Of a stretch of DNA of 8,286 bases, positions 1 through 6,179 are shown piece after piece. The position numbers and the translations under genes were made by a program. The DNA is from JBBIVP01 sp037439705 [NCBI: bacterium] (GTDB lineage: Bacteria > JBBIVP01). Below the pieces are notes generated by a model that did no database searches, was not told the DNA's origin, and worked only from the letters and a program-made list of their open reading frames with translations. Every line of letters begins with the position of its first letter. Position 1 is the stretch's first letter. The DNA lies in assembly GCA_037439705.1 (NCBI GenBank), contig JBBIVP010000091.1:1-8286 (forward strand), in the 5' to 3' direction.

Positions 1-69
1 ATGCTTCAAAGGGCATCACTTCTTTTGAAGAAAAAAGTTGAACCAGTTGTGGAAAGGGGAAACCTGTGA
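1..69 (+). CDS. C-terminal end of a probable sigma-70-family sigma factor (partial, 5' end outside window)
   Basis: Frame 1 is open from the left edge to a TGA at 67-69 and encodes 22 residues, including LQRASLLLKKKVEP. This resembles the end of sigma region 4.2, where the DNA-recognition helix runs into an 'RARxLLRKKLE'-type tail. The ATG at base 1 is very likely an internal Met codon and not the start. The strongest support is context: the next gene is a zinc-finger anti-sigma factor overlapping this stop by four bases, the usual layout of an ECF-type sigma/anti-sigma pair. The visible piece is too short for a firm family call. Confidence 0.55.
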   Translation: MLQRASLLLKKKVEPVVERGNL

Positions 70-305
70 GAAGAAAGAAGGAATGTAAAAAAATATACAC
101 ATTTCTCGTTGATTATTTAGAAGGAACGCTTGATGAAGAGATTTCAAGGAGGTTTGAGGTTCACATAATAGATTGTGAGGAATGTCATAGATTTATTGAA
201 ACCTATAGAAAATGCGTGGAAGTGGTTAAAAATTTTGAGGTTGAGATACCTGATGACCTTGAGGAAAGGCTCTATTATTTTATCAAAAATGTGCTGAATA
301 AATAA
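66..305 (+). CDS. Small soluble zinc-finger (zf-HC2/ZAS-type) anti-sigma factor
   Basis: This 79-residue protein probably binds and holds inactive the sigma factor encoded just upstream. It carries the anti-sigma zinc signature: Cys7, then His33-x3-Cys37-x2-Cys40 within HIIDCEEC, preceded by the typical DYLEGTLDEE stretch at 16-25. The Cys7 to His33 spacing (26 residues) equals what I recall for the redox-sensing anti-sigma factor RsrA. A further Cys50 follows. There is no hydrophobic segment, so it should be cytoplasmic, unlike many membrane-bound anti-sigma factors; the C-terminal half is charged and helical. The start is GTG at 66, overlapping the upstream TGA as GTGA, with an AAGGGGA ribosome-binding site five to six bases before it. 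Translation is probably coupled to the sigma gene. The signal it responds to (redox, metal, partner protein) cannot be read from the sequence. Confidence 0.82.
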   Translation: MRRKKECKKIYTFLVDYLEGTLDEEISRRFEVHIIDCEECHRFIETYRKCVEVVKNFEVEIPDDLEERLYYFIKNVLNK

Positions 306-309
306 GCTT

Positions 310-1539
310 ATGGAATGGGATATATCAAAATGCTGGATTCATGGCTTCAGAATAGAAATGGACAGGTTCTTTTTGAATTCTACAAATTTTGAAGAAATCT
401 GGACAACAGGAAGAGGGTACTGGAGAAAAAAATTTGCCTTTACCTTCCTTCCTCATTTCATAGATGAAGATTCTTTTTTAGGAATTTTAAAAGGGAATTT
501 GAATTCTGAATTTCCGGAGGACCCTGTGCCAGAAGGATATGAAAAGAAATTTTTTCAACAGCCTCTAAATATATCTCAAAAGAATGGTAAGGAAATCCTT
601 ATGGAACTGAGGAACGAGATTGAAAAAGAGAAGGGAGTAAGAATTGAAAAAATTTTTATAACCTTTGAGAAAAGGAACCTATCCATCAAAAATTCAAAAG
701 GAATGAATGTGGAAGGAAGCACAGAGGGAATAATCATAGGAGGAGAAATAATAGTGGAAATGGAAAACGATCAACAAATAAATTATGATTTCTTTTATTT
801 TAATGAATTGGATTTTGATTTAAAAAAACTGTCCGGTTTTCTCGTGGAACCTGCAAAAGCCCTTTTGAAAAGTGAAAAACCACCTACAGGAATTTTCAGA
901 GGCATACTTATAAACAGAGTGATGTGCGAGTTTTTTGACGCTTTTATACAGTCCTTCACAGCGGAGGCGCTTTTCAAAAACAGGACCCTTTTGAAGGGAA
1001 AAGAAGGGGAAAAAATTTTTTCTGATATCCTCACGGTAGAAGAAAATAATCCCTCGTTCAGAGAACCTTTCTACATGCCCTTTGATGGCGAAGGAGTAAA
1101 AAAGGAAAGGAGTTTTATCATAAAAAATGGGGTTTTTGAGGATTTTCTCTATAATACTGCCTTAGGAAGGCTTTACGGAAAAAAACCGCAAGGAAGTTCA
1201 AAATCCAGTCCTCCATCACCTCCAGCACTCACAGGCTCATCTATTCTCATAAGGGGAGATACTTCCCTCCAGAATCTTTCAGAAAGACTTGAAGAGGGAT
1301 GCATAATCACAACAATTATAGGAGGGCATACGGTAAATCCAGTCACCGGAGAAATTTCAGTGGGAGCGAGCGGAATTTTTATAAAAAATGGGGAAAGAAA
1401 ACCTTTCACTGGAGGCATCATCTCCGGGAACTTTTTTGATATGCTTAATAAAATAGAGGCCATAGGTAACGATTTCAGGACCATAAAGGAGATAACCTCT
1501 CCTTCCATATTAATTTCAGAAATAAATCTCGGAGGCTAA
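310..1539 (+). CDS. TldE/PmbA-family protein (non-catalytic partner of the TldD/E metalloprotease)
   Basis: The C-terminal half matches the TldD/PmbA family: PFDGEGVKKERSFIIKNG at 257-274, GGHTVNPVTGEISVGASG at 338-355, then IFIKNGE and ISGNFFDMLNKIEAIGND at 371-388. The zinc-binding HExxxH motif of TldD is absent, so this is the TldE (PmbA) type, which in known systems forms a heterodimer with TldD to degrade unfolded peptides or trim peptide precursors. At 409 residues it is somewhat shorter than E. coli PmbA (about 450); the N-terminal 100 residues are poorly conserved and look shortened. ATG 310 is the only reasonable full-length start, because an in-frame TGA lies at 295-297. No Shine-Dalgarno sequence is evident, so translation probably relies on coupling to the anti-sigma gene that ends four bases earlier. 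No tldD is in the window; it could lie upstream. Family call is firm, substrate unknown. Confidence 0.85.
   Translation: MEWDISKCWIHGFRIEMDRFFLNSTNFEEIWTTGRGYWRKKFAFTFLPHFIDEDSFLGILKGNLNSEFPEDPVPEGYEKKFFQQPLNISQKNGKEILMELRNEIEKEKGVRIEKIFITFEKRNLSIKNSKGMNVEGSTEGIIIGGEIIVEMENDQQINYDFFYFNELDFDLKKLSGFLVEPAKALLKSEKPPTGIFRGILINRVMCEFFDAFIQSFTAEALFKNRTLLKGKEGEKIFSDILTVEENNPSFREPFYMPFDGEGVKKERSFIIKNGVFEDFLYNTALGRLYGKKPQGSSKSSPPSPPALTGSSILIRGDTSLQNLSERLEEGCIITTIIGGHTVNPVTGEISVGASGIFIKNGERKPFTGGIISGNFFDMLNKIEAIGNDFRTIKEITSPSILISEINLGG
1531..1535 (+). promoter_or_regulatory. Shine-Dalgarno site for the FHA gene
   Basis: GGAGG lies inside the last codons of the TldE-like gene, six bases before ATG 1542. 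It fixes the FHA start and lets ribosomes finishing the upstream gene reinitiate after the TAA at 1537-1539. Confidence 0.75.
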
Positions 1540-1541
1540 AA

Positions 1542-1907
1542 ATGGGGAAAAATGAAAAGCCCACTGTTTACAAACCGGCGCCCGATTCATTTTTATACGA
1601 TTTCAAGGCAACGGGATTGACCATCGTTTTGACCGTAACCAAAGGAGTTGATAAAGGAAAGAGTGTAAAGGTTTCTGATACCCCATTCATCATAGGAAGG
1701 GAGGAAGATGTTGATTTTCAACTTTCCGATGAAGCTGTATCACGGATGCATTCAATTATAATATATGAAAACGGAAAGATATACATAAGAGATATGGATA
1801 GCAAAAATGGAACATACCTGAACGGGAAAAGAATTGTAAAAGAAGAACTTAAAAACGAAGACATACTGAGAATAGGAGATACAACAATAAAAGTTGAAAT
1901 CTCGTAA
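1542..1907 (+). CDS. Small single-domain FHA (forkhead-associated) protein
   Basis: This 121-residue protein is essentially one FHA domain, a module that binds phosphothreonine peptides. The diagnostic residues are all present: IIGRE at 50-54, SRMH at 67-70 (Ser67, Arg68 and His70 shape the phosphate pocket), and DSKNGTYLNGKRI at 86-98, followed by LKNEDILRIGDT. The domain spans about residues 27-119. The first 25 residues form a tail (KPTVYKPAPDSF) with a Thr that could be a phosphorylation site, but this is speculation. There is no signal peptide or membrane segment, so it should be cytosolic. It sits two bases after the TldE-like gene with a strong GGAGG site and 48 bases before the RDD gene. 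The matching Ser/Thr kinase and phosphorylated partner are not in the window; FHA proteins often read out such kinases or scaffold membrane complexes. The neighbouring RDD protein is a possible but untested partner. Confidence 0.93.
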   Translation: MGKNEKPTVYKPAPDSFLYDFKATGLTIVLTVTKGVDKGKSVKVSDTPFIIGREEDVDFQLSDEAVSRMHSIIIYENGKIYIRDMDSKNGTYLNGKRIVKEELKNEDILRIGDTTIKVEIS

Positions 1908-1944
1908 AGGACAGAATAGAATGAGTAAAGGGATGTTCAGGAAT

Positions 1945-1948
1945 GAGG
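1945..1948 (+). promoter_or_regulatory. Shine-Dalgarno site for the zinc-ribbon/RDD gene
   Basis: GAGG lies seven bases before ATG 1956 and supports that start. It sits in the only intergenic gap of any size in the window (1908-1955, 48 nt), in which I see no hairpin, convincing promoter or terminator. Confidence 0.6.
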
Positions 1949-1955
1949 ATAAAAT

Positions 1956-2579
1956 ATGAGATGTCCAAAATGCGGATATGTATTTTTTGAGGAAACCTAT
2001 GAGTGCCCAAAATGTGGGGCAGAGCTGGAAGAAGATACTATTCTTTTTGAAGATGAAGGGGTTGAAAAATCGGAACCAGTCTTTGTAGAAGAAAAAACAA
2101 AGGATGAAAGGAAAAAGACAAAACCATCAACCCTTGAGCTTCCTTTCAAAGAAGAAAAACCTGAGAAAAAGGTTCTCATCCCCGCCCCCATAGGATTGAG
2201 GGCAGGTGCAGCTTTGATTGATCTTATTATAATTCTTTCAATCGGCGTTTTAACTACACTTTTACCCTATCATTTAGGGGATGGGGCATTTTCTGTTTCG
2301 CAATTTTTTGTGTGGGGAATTATAATTTTCCTTGAGACAATCCTTTATTTCTCGCTCTCCCATTATCTTATGGCTTCAACCATCGGAAAAGCTTTTTTTG
2401 AAATAGAAATTTCAGCATATAAGAGGGAGCTGAGTTTTCCGCTTCTCCTCTTAAAATCAATTCTCGGTTTCATCCTCACACTTCCACTTTTTCTTACATG
2501 GATATACACCCTTGTGAACGAAGACGAAATACCTCTTCACGATGTTATCCTGGGGGTCTTAAGCGTTGAAAAGGAGTGA
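1956..2579 (+). CDS. Membrane protein: N-terminal zinc ribbon fused to an RDD domain
   Basis: The 207-residue protein has three parts. Residues 1-22 form a minimal zinc ribbon with CPKCG repeated (Cys3, Cys6, Cys17, Cys20). Residues 23-75 are a charged linker rich in Glu and Lys, likely disordered and cytosolic. Residues 78-204 are an RDD domain: GLRAGAALIDLIIIL at 80-94 holds the conserved Arg and Asp, ASTIGKAFFEIEIS at 140-153 is the T-x-GK motif, and PLHDVILGV at 193-201 is the closing Asp motif. Three membrane helices are expected at about 84-104, 114-137 and 160-186. RDD proteins are integral membrane proteins of mostly unknown role; some are proposed transporters. The last codons overlap the birA start by 14 nt, so expression is tied to the biotin ligase. 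A molecular function cannot be assigned. Confidence 0.88.
   Translation: MRCPKCGYVFFEETYECPKCGAELEEDTILFEDEGVEKSEPVFVEEKTKDERKKTKPSTLELPFKEEKPEKKVLIPAPIGLRAGAALIDLIIILSIGVLTTLLPYHLGDGAFSVSQFFVWGIIIFLETILYFSLSHYLMASTIGKAFFEIEISAYKRELSFPLLLLKSILGFILTLPLFLTWIYTLVNEDEIPLHDVILGVLSVEKE
2552..2556 (+). promoter_or_regulatory. Probable Shine-Dalgarno site for the TTG start of birA
   Basis: GGGGG within the end of the RDD gene lies nine bases before TTG 2566. A better-looking AAGGAG at 2571-2576 lies inside the birA reading frame but is followed only by rare start codons (CTG 2587, ATT 2599), so the TTG start is preferred. Confidence 0.4.
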
Positions 2580-3510
2580 GGAGCATCTGAGAAAAATAAT
2601 TTGTGAGTTAAAAAAGGGAGAGCGGGTGAGTGGTGAATTTCTGGCAAGACAGCTTTCCATTTCAAGGACACAGGTATGGAAGTATATAAACAAACTGAAA
2701 GAACTCGGCTATTCCATACAGGGCGTGAATAAAGGAGGGTATCTTTTAATTTCTTTTCCGGATATTCCCTATCCCTGGGAGATGAAACCCTGCGGAAGGT
2801 TCAAAAATTTTATCTATTTTAAAACCATTGATTCTACAAACAATTATCTGTTTTCGCTTGCAAAAGATGGTGCTGAAGAAGGGACAGTGGTGATTGCCAA
2901 TACTCAAACTGCAGGAAGGGGAAGATATGGAAGGAAGTGGTTTTCATATAAAGGAAACATATTCATTTCCCTTCTTTTAAGACCTTTGTGTCCTACTGAA
3001 AATGGTGGACTTATCACCATTTTGAGTGGAGTTGCATGCGCCATGGCTATTGAAAAATCTGGAGTGAATGTAAGCCTCAAGTGGCCGAATGACTTACTGA
3101 TATCCTCAAAAAAGGTTGGAGGAATACTCTGTGAATCCTCAATTGAAAACGGAATTATTTCGTTCATAGTTGTAGGAATTGGAATAAATTTTTATCTTCC
3201 TAAAAAGAAAAACGAACTCATTAAAAATGCTACTTCCCTATCCGAGCACGGATTCAAGGAGAGAAAGGTTCATCTCCTTCAAAAAATAATAGAAGAATTT
3301 GAAATCCTTTATGAAAAGTTTTTGGTGGGGGAAAATGATTTCATAATTCAGGAATATAGAAAGAGAACCATCCCCTATGGAGAAGTAATATCTGTCAAAT
3401 CAGGTGAAAGGATAATCAGCGGAAGGTTTGCGGGCATAGACAATGACGGGTCTTTATTGATTATGAACGGAGAAAGGGTTAATAGAATATATACAGGAGA
3501 GGTGCTTTAA
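2566..3510 (+). CDS. birA: Bifunctional biotin-protein ligase / biotin operon repressor
   Basis: It activates biotin as biotinyl-AMP and attaches it to the lysine of biotin carboxyl carrier proteins such as that of acetyl-CoA carboxylase. Its 314 residues follow the class II layout. Residues 5-62 are a winged helix-turn-helix (LARQLSISRTQVWKYINKL, wing GVNKGGYLL). The catalytic domain carries DSTNNYL at 89-95, the ATP/biotin loop TAGRGRYGRKWFS at 115-127, LKWPNDLL at 171-178, KVGGILCE at 183-190 and VVGIGINF at 202-209. A small SH3-like C-terminal domain follows (about 270-314, SGRFAGIDNDGSLLI). TTG 2566 is chosen because the N-terminus then matches the E. coli protein in length before the HTH and no in-frame ATG or GTG comes earlier in the domain. 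The HTH implies biotin-responsive repression of biotin synthesis or uptake genes, none of which are in the window. It overlaps coaX by one base. Confidence 0.95.
   Translation: MKRSEEHLRKIICELKKGERVSGEFLARQLSISRTQVWKYINKLKELGYSIQGVNKGGYLLISFPDIPYPWEMKPCGRFKNFIYFKTIDSTNNYLFSLAKDGAEEGTVVIANTQTAGRGRYGRKWFSYKGNIFISLLLRPLCPTENGGLITILSGVACAMAIEKSGVNVSLKWPNDLLISSKKVGGILCESSIENGIISFIVVGIGINFYLPKKKNELIKNATSLSEHGFKERKVHLLQKIIEEFEILYEKFLVGENDFIIQEYRKRTIPYGEVISVKSGERIISGRFAGIDNDGSLLIMNGERVNRIYTGEVL
3495..3502 (+). promoter_or_regulatory. Shine-Dalgarno site for coaX
   Basis: AGGAGAGG ends seven bases before ATG 3510. That ATG shares its A with the birA TAA stop (TAATG), an arrangement typical of stop-start translational coupling. 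Confidence 0.7.
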
Positions 3511-4277
3511 TGAACCTCCTTGCCATTGACATAGGTAATACAAATATCACCCTCGGACTTTTTGAAGGGGAAGAACTGAAAAGGACGTGGAGGCTTGCTA
3601 CAGAAAGTCACAGGACATCTGATGAGTACGGACTTCTCATTCTGAACCTCTTAAATCAGTTTGGTGAAAAGAAAATTGATGGAGCATGTATGAGCTGTGT
3701 CGTTCCACCTCTTCAGCCCCTTTTTGAAGAAACACTGAAGAATTTCTTCGGTTTAAATCCGGTAATTCTCGGTCCCGGGATAAAAACAGGTATAGCAGTA
3801 ATGTATGAAAACCCAAAAGAAGTGGGAGCTGATAGAATAGCCAATGCCGTAGGGGGGTTTTACAGGTATAAGAGGTCCCTAATAATAGTTGATTTTGGAA
3901 CAGCCACAACCTTTGATTACATAACCGCAAAAGGCGAATACATAGGCGGAGCAATAGCACCTGGCATAGGTATTTCTTCTGAGGCACTTTTTCTTAGAAC
4001 CGCAAAACTTCCAAAGGTTGAATTCCAGGCTCCTTCAAGAGTAATAGGAAGGAACACCGTTGAAAGCATTCAATCTGGCCTTTTTTATGGATATGTTTCG
4101 CTTGTGGATGGAATGATAAAGCTAATAAAAAGTGAGGCAAAAGATAATCCCCTTGTCATTGCAACAGGCGGATATGCTCCTCTAATAGCTCCAAAAAGCA
4201 AGACTATAAAAATTGTTGACCTTCATATAACCCTTTATGGACTAAAATATATTTATGAAAAAAATAAAAGTTATTAA
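3510..4277 (+). CDS. coaX: Type III pantothenate kinase
   Basis: It phosphorylates pantothenate to 4'-phosphopantothenate, the first step of coenzyme A synthesis, in the cytosol. The 255 residues are full length for CoaX and show the acetate/sugar kinase (ASKHA) motifs in order: DIGNTNITLGLF at 7-18 (phosphate loop with catalytic Asp7), GADRIANAVG at 106-115 (pantothenate pocket), IIVDFGTATTFD at 125-136, GGAIAPGI at 146-153, GRNTVESIQSG at 180-190 and ATGGYA at 218-223. Type III enzymes typically need a monovalent cation and are not feedback-inhibited by CoA. The gene shares its start A with the stop of birA; birA-coaX pairs, and even fusions, are known in other bacteria, linking biotin- and CoA-dependent acyl metabolism. 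It is the last gene of the plus-strand block, and its final codon overlaps the end of cheB on the other strand. Confidence 0.96.
   Translation: MNLLAIDIGNTNITLGLFEGEELKRTWRLATESHRTSDEYGLLILNLLNQFGEKKIDGACMSCVVPPLQPLFEETLKNFFGLNPVILGPGIKTGIAVMYENPKEVGADRIANAVGGFYRYKRSLIIVDFGTATTFDYITAKGEYIGGAIAPGIGISSEALFLRTAKLPKVEFQAPSRVIGRNTVESIQSGLFYGYVSLVDGMIKLIKSEAKDNPLVIATGGYAPLIAPKSKTIKIVDLHITLYGLKYIYEKNKSY
4274..4277. other. Tail-to-tail overlap of coaX and cheB stop codons
   Basis: The coaX TAA occupies 4275-4277 and the cheB TAA, read on the minus strand, occupies 4276-4274, so the two convergent genes share four bases. There is no intergenic space for a bidirectional terminator, and each 3' untranslated region must be antisense to the other gene. 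Confidence 0.95.
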
Positions 4278-5341
4278 TTTCCCTTTTTTATTTCAGATTT
4301 TGCCCATTTAATGATGGCGGATGGAATCTGGTATAAAGGAAGAACTATCTGAGCAACATTTTTTTCAAGGGCTTCTTTTGGCATGCCGTAAAGGATGGAT
4401 GTTTCTTCAGACTCTGCAATTGTAATTCCTCCTATATCCTTTATGGCTTTCATACCCTCAATTCCATCGTTTCCCATACCTGTAAGGAGTATTCCCATCG
4501 CTCTCTCTCCAAAAACTTTTGCTCCGCTTTTGAAAAGAACATCAATAGAAGGGGCATATTTATCCTCATCGCTTTTTCTTAAAAGCCTCAATCTGAACCT
4601 GTTTTCAACTGTGAAAATTTCCATGTGGTACCCACCCGGACATATATAGACATTCCCCTTTTTTATAAGCTCCCTTGACTCTCCTTCTTTGACATTGAAA
4701 CTTGTATATTTATTGAGCCTTTCAGCAAAGGGTTTCGTAAATCCGTAAGGCATGTGTTGTGCAACGAAAATTGCAATATCCAGTTCACTCGGAAGCTGTG
4801 AAAAAAGGCGTGTTATCTCTGTAGGACCTCCTGTTGAAGCACCAATCATAACTATGCGTGACGGAGGTTTATATTCCTCGGATGGAATTATAAAGGGCTC
4901 TTTCGCCTTTGTTTCCAGAGGAATATGATCCCTGAACTTCTTCCTTATATCTGTGAGGAGTGCCCAGTGGATTTTTTTTATGATATCTTCTTCAACTTCA
5001 TATATTTTATAAGAAGCCTTCGCTGATGGTTTGGGAATGAAATCAATCGCTCCCAGTTCCATTGCCTTAAATATATTTTCTGTACCTGTTTTTGAACTGA
5101 AAACGAGGATGGGGAGAGGATAAATTTTCATGAGAATCCTTATCACTCCAAATCCATCAAGATTCGGCATTTCCAGATCAAGAAGGAGGAGATCCGGATT
5201 CAACTGAAGAACCTTTGATACTGCCTCTTCTCCGTTGCTTGCTGTTCCAACAATTTCTATTCCATGCTTTGAAAGCATCTTTTTCAGAGCCTGCCTTATA
5301 AAGGCAGAATCGTCTGCTATTAATACCCTTTTTTTAATCAT
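4274..5341 (-). CDS. cheB: Protein-glutamate methylesterase/glutaminase, chemotaxis response regulator
   Basis: It removes methyl groups from (and can deamidate) chemoreceptor glutamates, opposing CheR during adaptation. The 355 residues have the standard layout. A receiver domain covers about 4-125, with acidic pocket Asp10/Asp11, phospho-acceptor Asp55 in LLLLDLEMPNLDG, Ser82/Ser83 and Lys104. A linker runs to about 160. The esterase domain (162-350) has the catalytic triad Ser169 (GASTGGPTE), His196 (VAQHMPYGF) and Asp292 (LLTGMGNDG). All expected catalytic residues are present, so it should be active and controlled by phosphorylation from a CheA kinase not seen here. The start is ATG at 5341, overlapping the cheR end by eight bases. 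No Shine-Dalgarno sequence is visible, so coupling to cheR is likely. It is the last gene of the minus-strand block. Confidence 0.96.
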   Translation of the reverse strand: MIKKRVLIADDSAFIRQALKKMLSKHGIEIVGTASNGEEAVSKVLQLNPDLLLLDLEMPNLDGFGVIRILMKIYPLPILVFSSKTGTENIFKAMELGAIDFIPKPSAKASYKIYEVEEDIIKKIHWALLTDIRKKFRDHIPLETKAKEPFIIPSEEYKPPSRIVMIGASTGGPTEITRLFSQLPSELDIAIFVAQHMPYGFTKPFAERLNKYTSFNVKEGESRELIKKGNVYICPGGYHMEIFTVENRFRLRLLRKSDEDKYAPSIDVLFKSGAKVFGERAMGILLTGMGNDGIEGMKAIKDIGGITIAESEETSILYGMPKEALEKNVAQIVLPLYQIPSAIIKWAKSEIKKGN

Positions 5342-6176
5342 TTTTTAAAGCCGGCTTCTGATATACGAGGTCATTTTTAAAATGCCTGATCTGGAAAAGT
5401 GGAAAGATGTTGATAAGGGATTCAGCATGTCCTAAAAAAAGAAATCCTTCTTCCCTCAACGCCTTATAAAAGTTTTCAGCTGCCCTTCTTTTTGCTTCCT
5501 TATCAAAATATATTAGAACATTTCTGCAAAAAATTATATCAAATTTTTCTGAAGAAAAATCAGCATCAAGTATATTTTTCTTTGCGAATGTAACCATCTT
5601 TTTAATCTCATCTTTTACACAATAAACTCCGTTCCCAGTTCTTTCAAAATAAAGCATTTTGTATATACTTTTTGTGTTTCTGAAAGAACTCTCACCATAT
5701 ATTCCTTCTCTTGCCCTTTTTATTGCCTCGGGATTAATATCAGTGGCGATTATTTTCACATCCCATTTTTCAAGCTCTCCATACTCATTTAAAAGGATGG
5801 CGAGAGTATAAGCTTCTTCACCCGTTGAACACCCTGCAGACCATATCTTTATCTCCTTTCTTTTCATTTTCTGATTATAAGCCATCACCTCAGGAAGAAT
5901 TTCAAAAACAAAAGCAGAAAGTTGTTTCTCCTCCCTGAAAAAATAGGTTTCCTTTGTGAGAACCATGTCAATCAGTTTTTCAAACTCCTCCTCTCCCCTT
6001 TTGTCATATTTGAGATACAGATAATAATCCTTTAAACTTTTCAACTTCAAATCCTTTGCCCTCGTCAAAATCTTTTTTCCATAAACCTCTCTCATCTCTG
6101 AAGGTAGTTCTACTCCCGTTTTTATTCTTATATACTCTATCACTTCTTCGTATCCTTCTTTCTCTCTCTCTGCCAT
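5334..6176 (-). CDS. cheR: Chemotaxis protein-glutamate O-methyltransferase
   Basis: It transfers methyl groups from S-adenosylmethionine to glutamates of chemoreceptors. The 280 residues have an N-terminal helical domain (about 8-75) and a SAM methyltransferase domain. Motifs in order: TKETYFFRE at 74-82, IWSAGCSTGEEAYTLA at 111-126 (SAM-binding loop), TDINPEAIKRAREGIY at 145-160, IIFCRNVLIYFD at 214-225 and FLGHAES at 247-253. The loop after LYFER is three residues shorter than in E. coli CheR, a feature linked to pentapeptide-independent enzymes. ATG 6176 lies three bases after the HEAT gene stop. On the minus strand, AGGG (6186-6183) ends six bases upstream, with a stronger GGAGGG (6194-6189) further back. 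Eight-base overlap with cheB. Methyltransferase identity is firm; the receptor it serves is unknown. Confidence 0.96.
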   Translation of the reverse strand: MAEREKEGYEEVIEYIRIKTGVELPSEMREVYGKKILTRAKDLKLKSLKDYYLYLKYDKRGEEEFEKLIDMVLTKETYFFREEKQLSAFVFEILPEVMAYNQKMKRKEIKIWSAGCSTGEEAYTLAILLNEYGELEKWDVKIIATDINPEAIKRAREGIYGESSFRNTKSIYKMLYFERTGNGVYCVKDEIKKMVTFAKKNILDADFSSEKFDIIFCRNVLIYFDKEAKRRAAENFYKALREEGFLFLGHAESLINIFPLFQIRHFKNDLVYQKPALKND

Positions 6177-6179
6177 ACT

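Noticed and set aside
1921-1959. A 12-codon open frame (starting MSKGMF) between the FHA and RDD genes, its TGA overlapping the RDD ATG, with AAAGGA a few bases upstream.
   Set aside because: The ATGA overlap and upstream purines are suggestive of a leader peptide, but a 12-residue frame in a 48-nt gap is easily chance and has no attenuator hairpin or recognisable composition.
2571-2576. AAGGAG inside the beginning of birA as evidence for a later birA start.
   Set aside because: Only CTG or ATT codons follow at usable spacing, and the TTG at 2566 gives an N-terminus of the expected length before the helix-turn-helix.
4262-4293. Inverted repeat AAATAAAA / TTTTATTT around the coaX-cheB junction as a possible terminator.
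   Set aside because: The stem is A/T only with a 16-base loop and lies partly in coding sequence on both strands. It is expected by chance in AT-rich DNA.
5348-5357. Perfect ten-base palindrome AAGCCGGCTT at the end of cheR, just upstream of the cheB start, as a possible operator.
   Set aside because: It encodes the conserved-length CheR tail, occurs once, and a single ten-base palindrome is weak evidence for a binding site.
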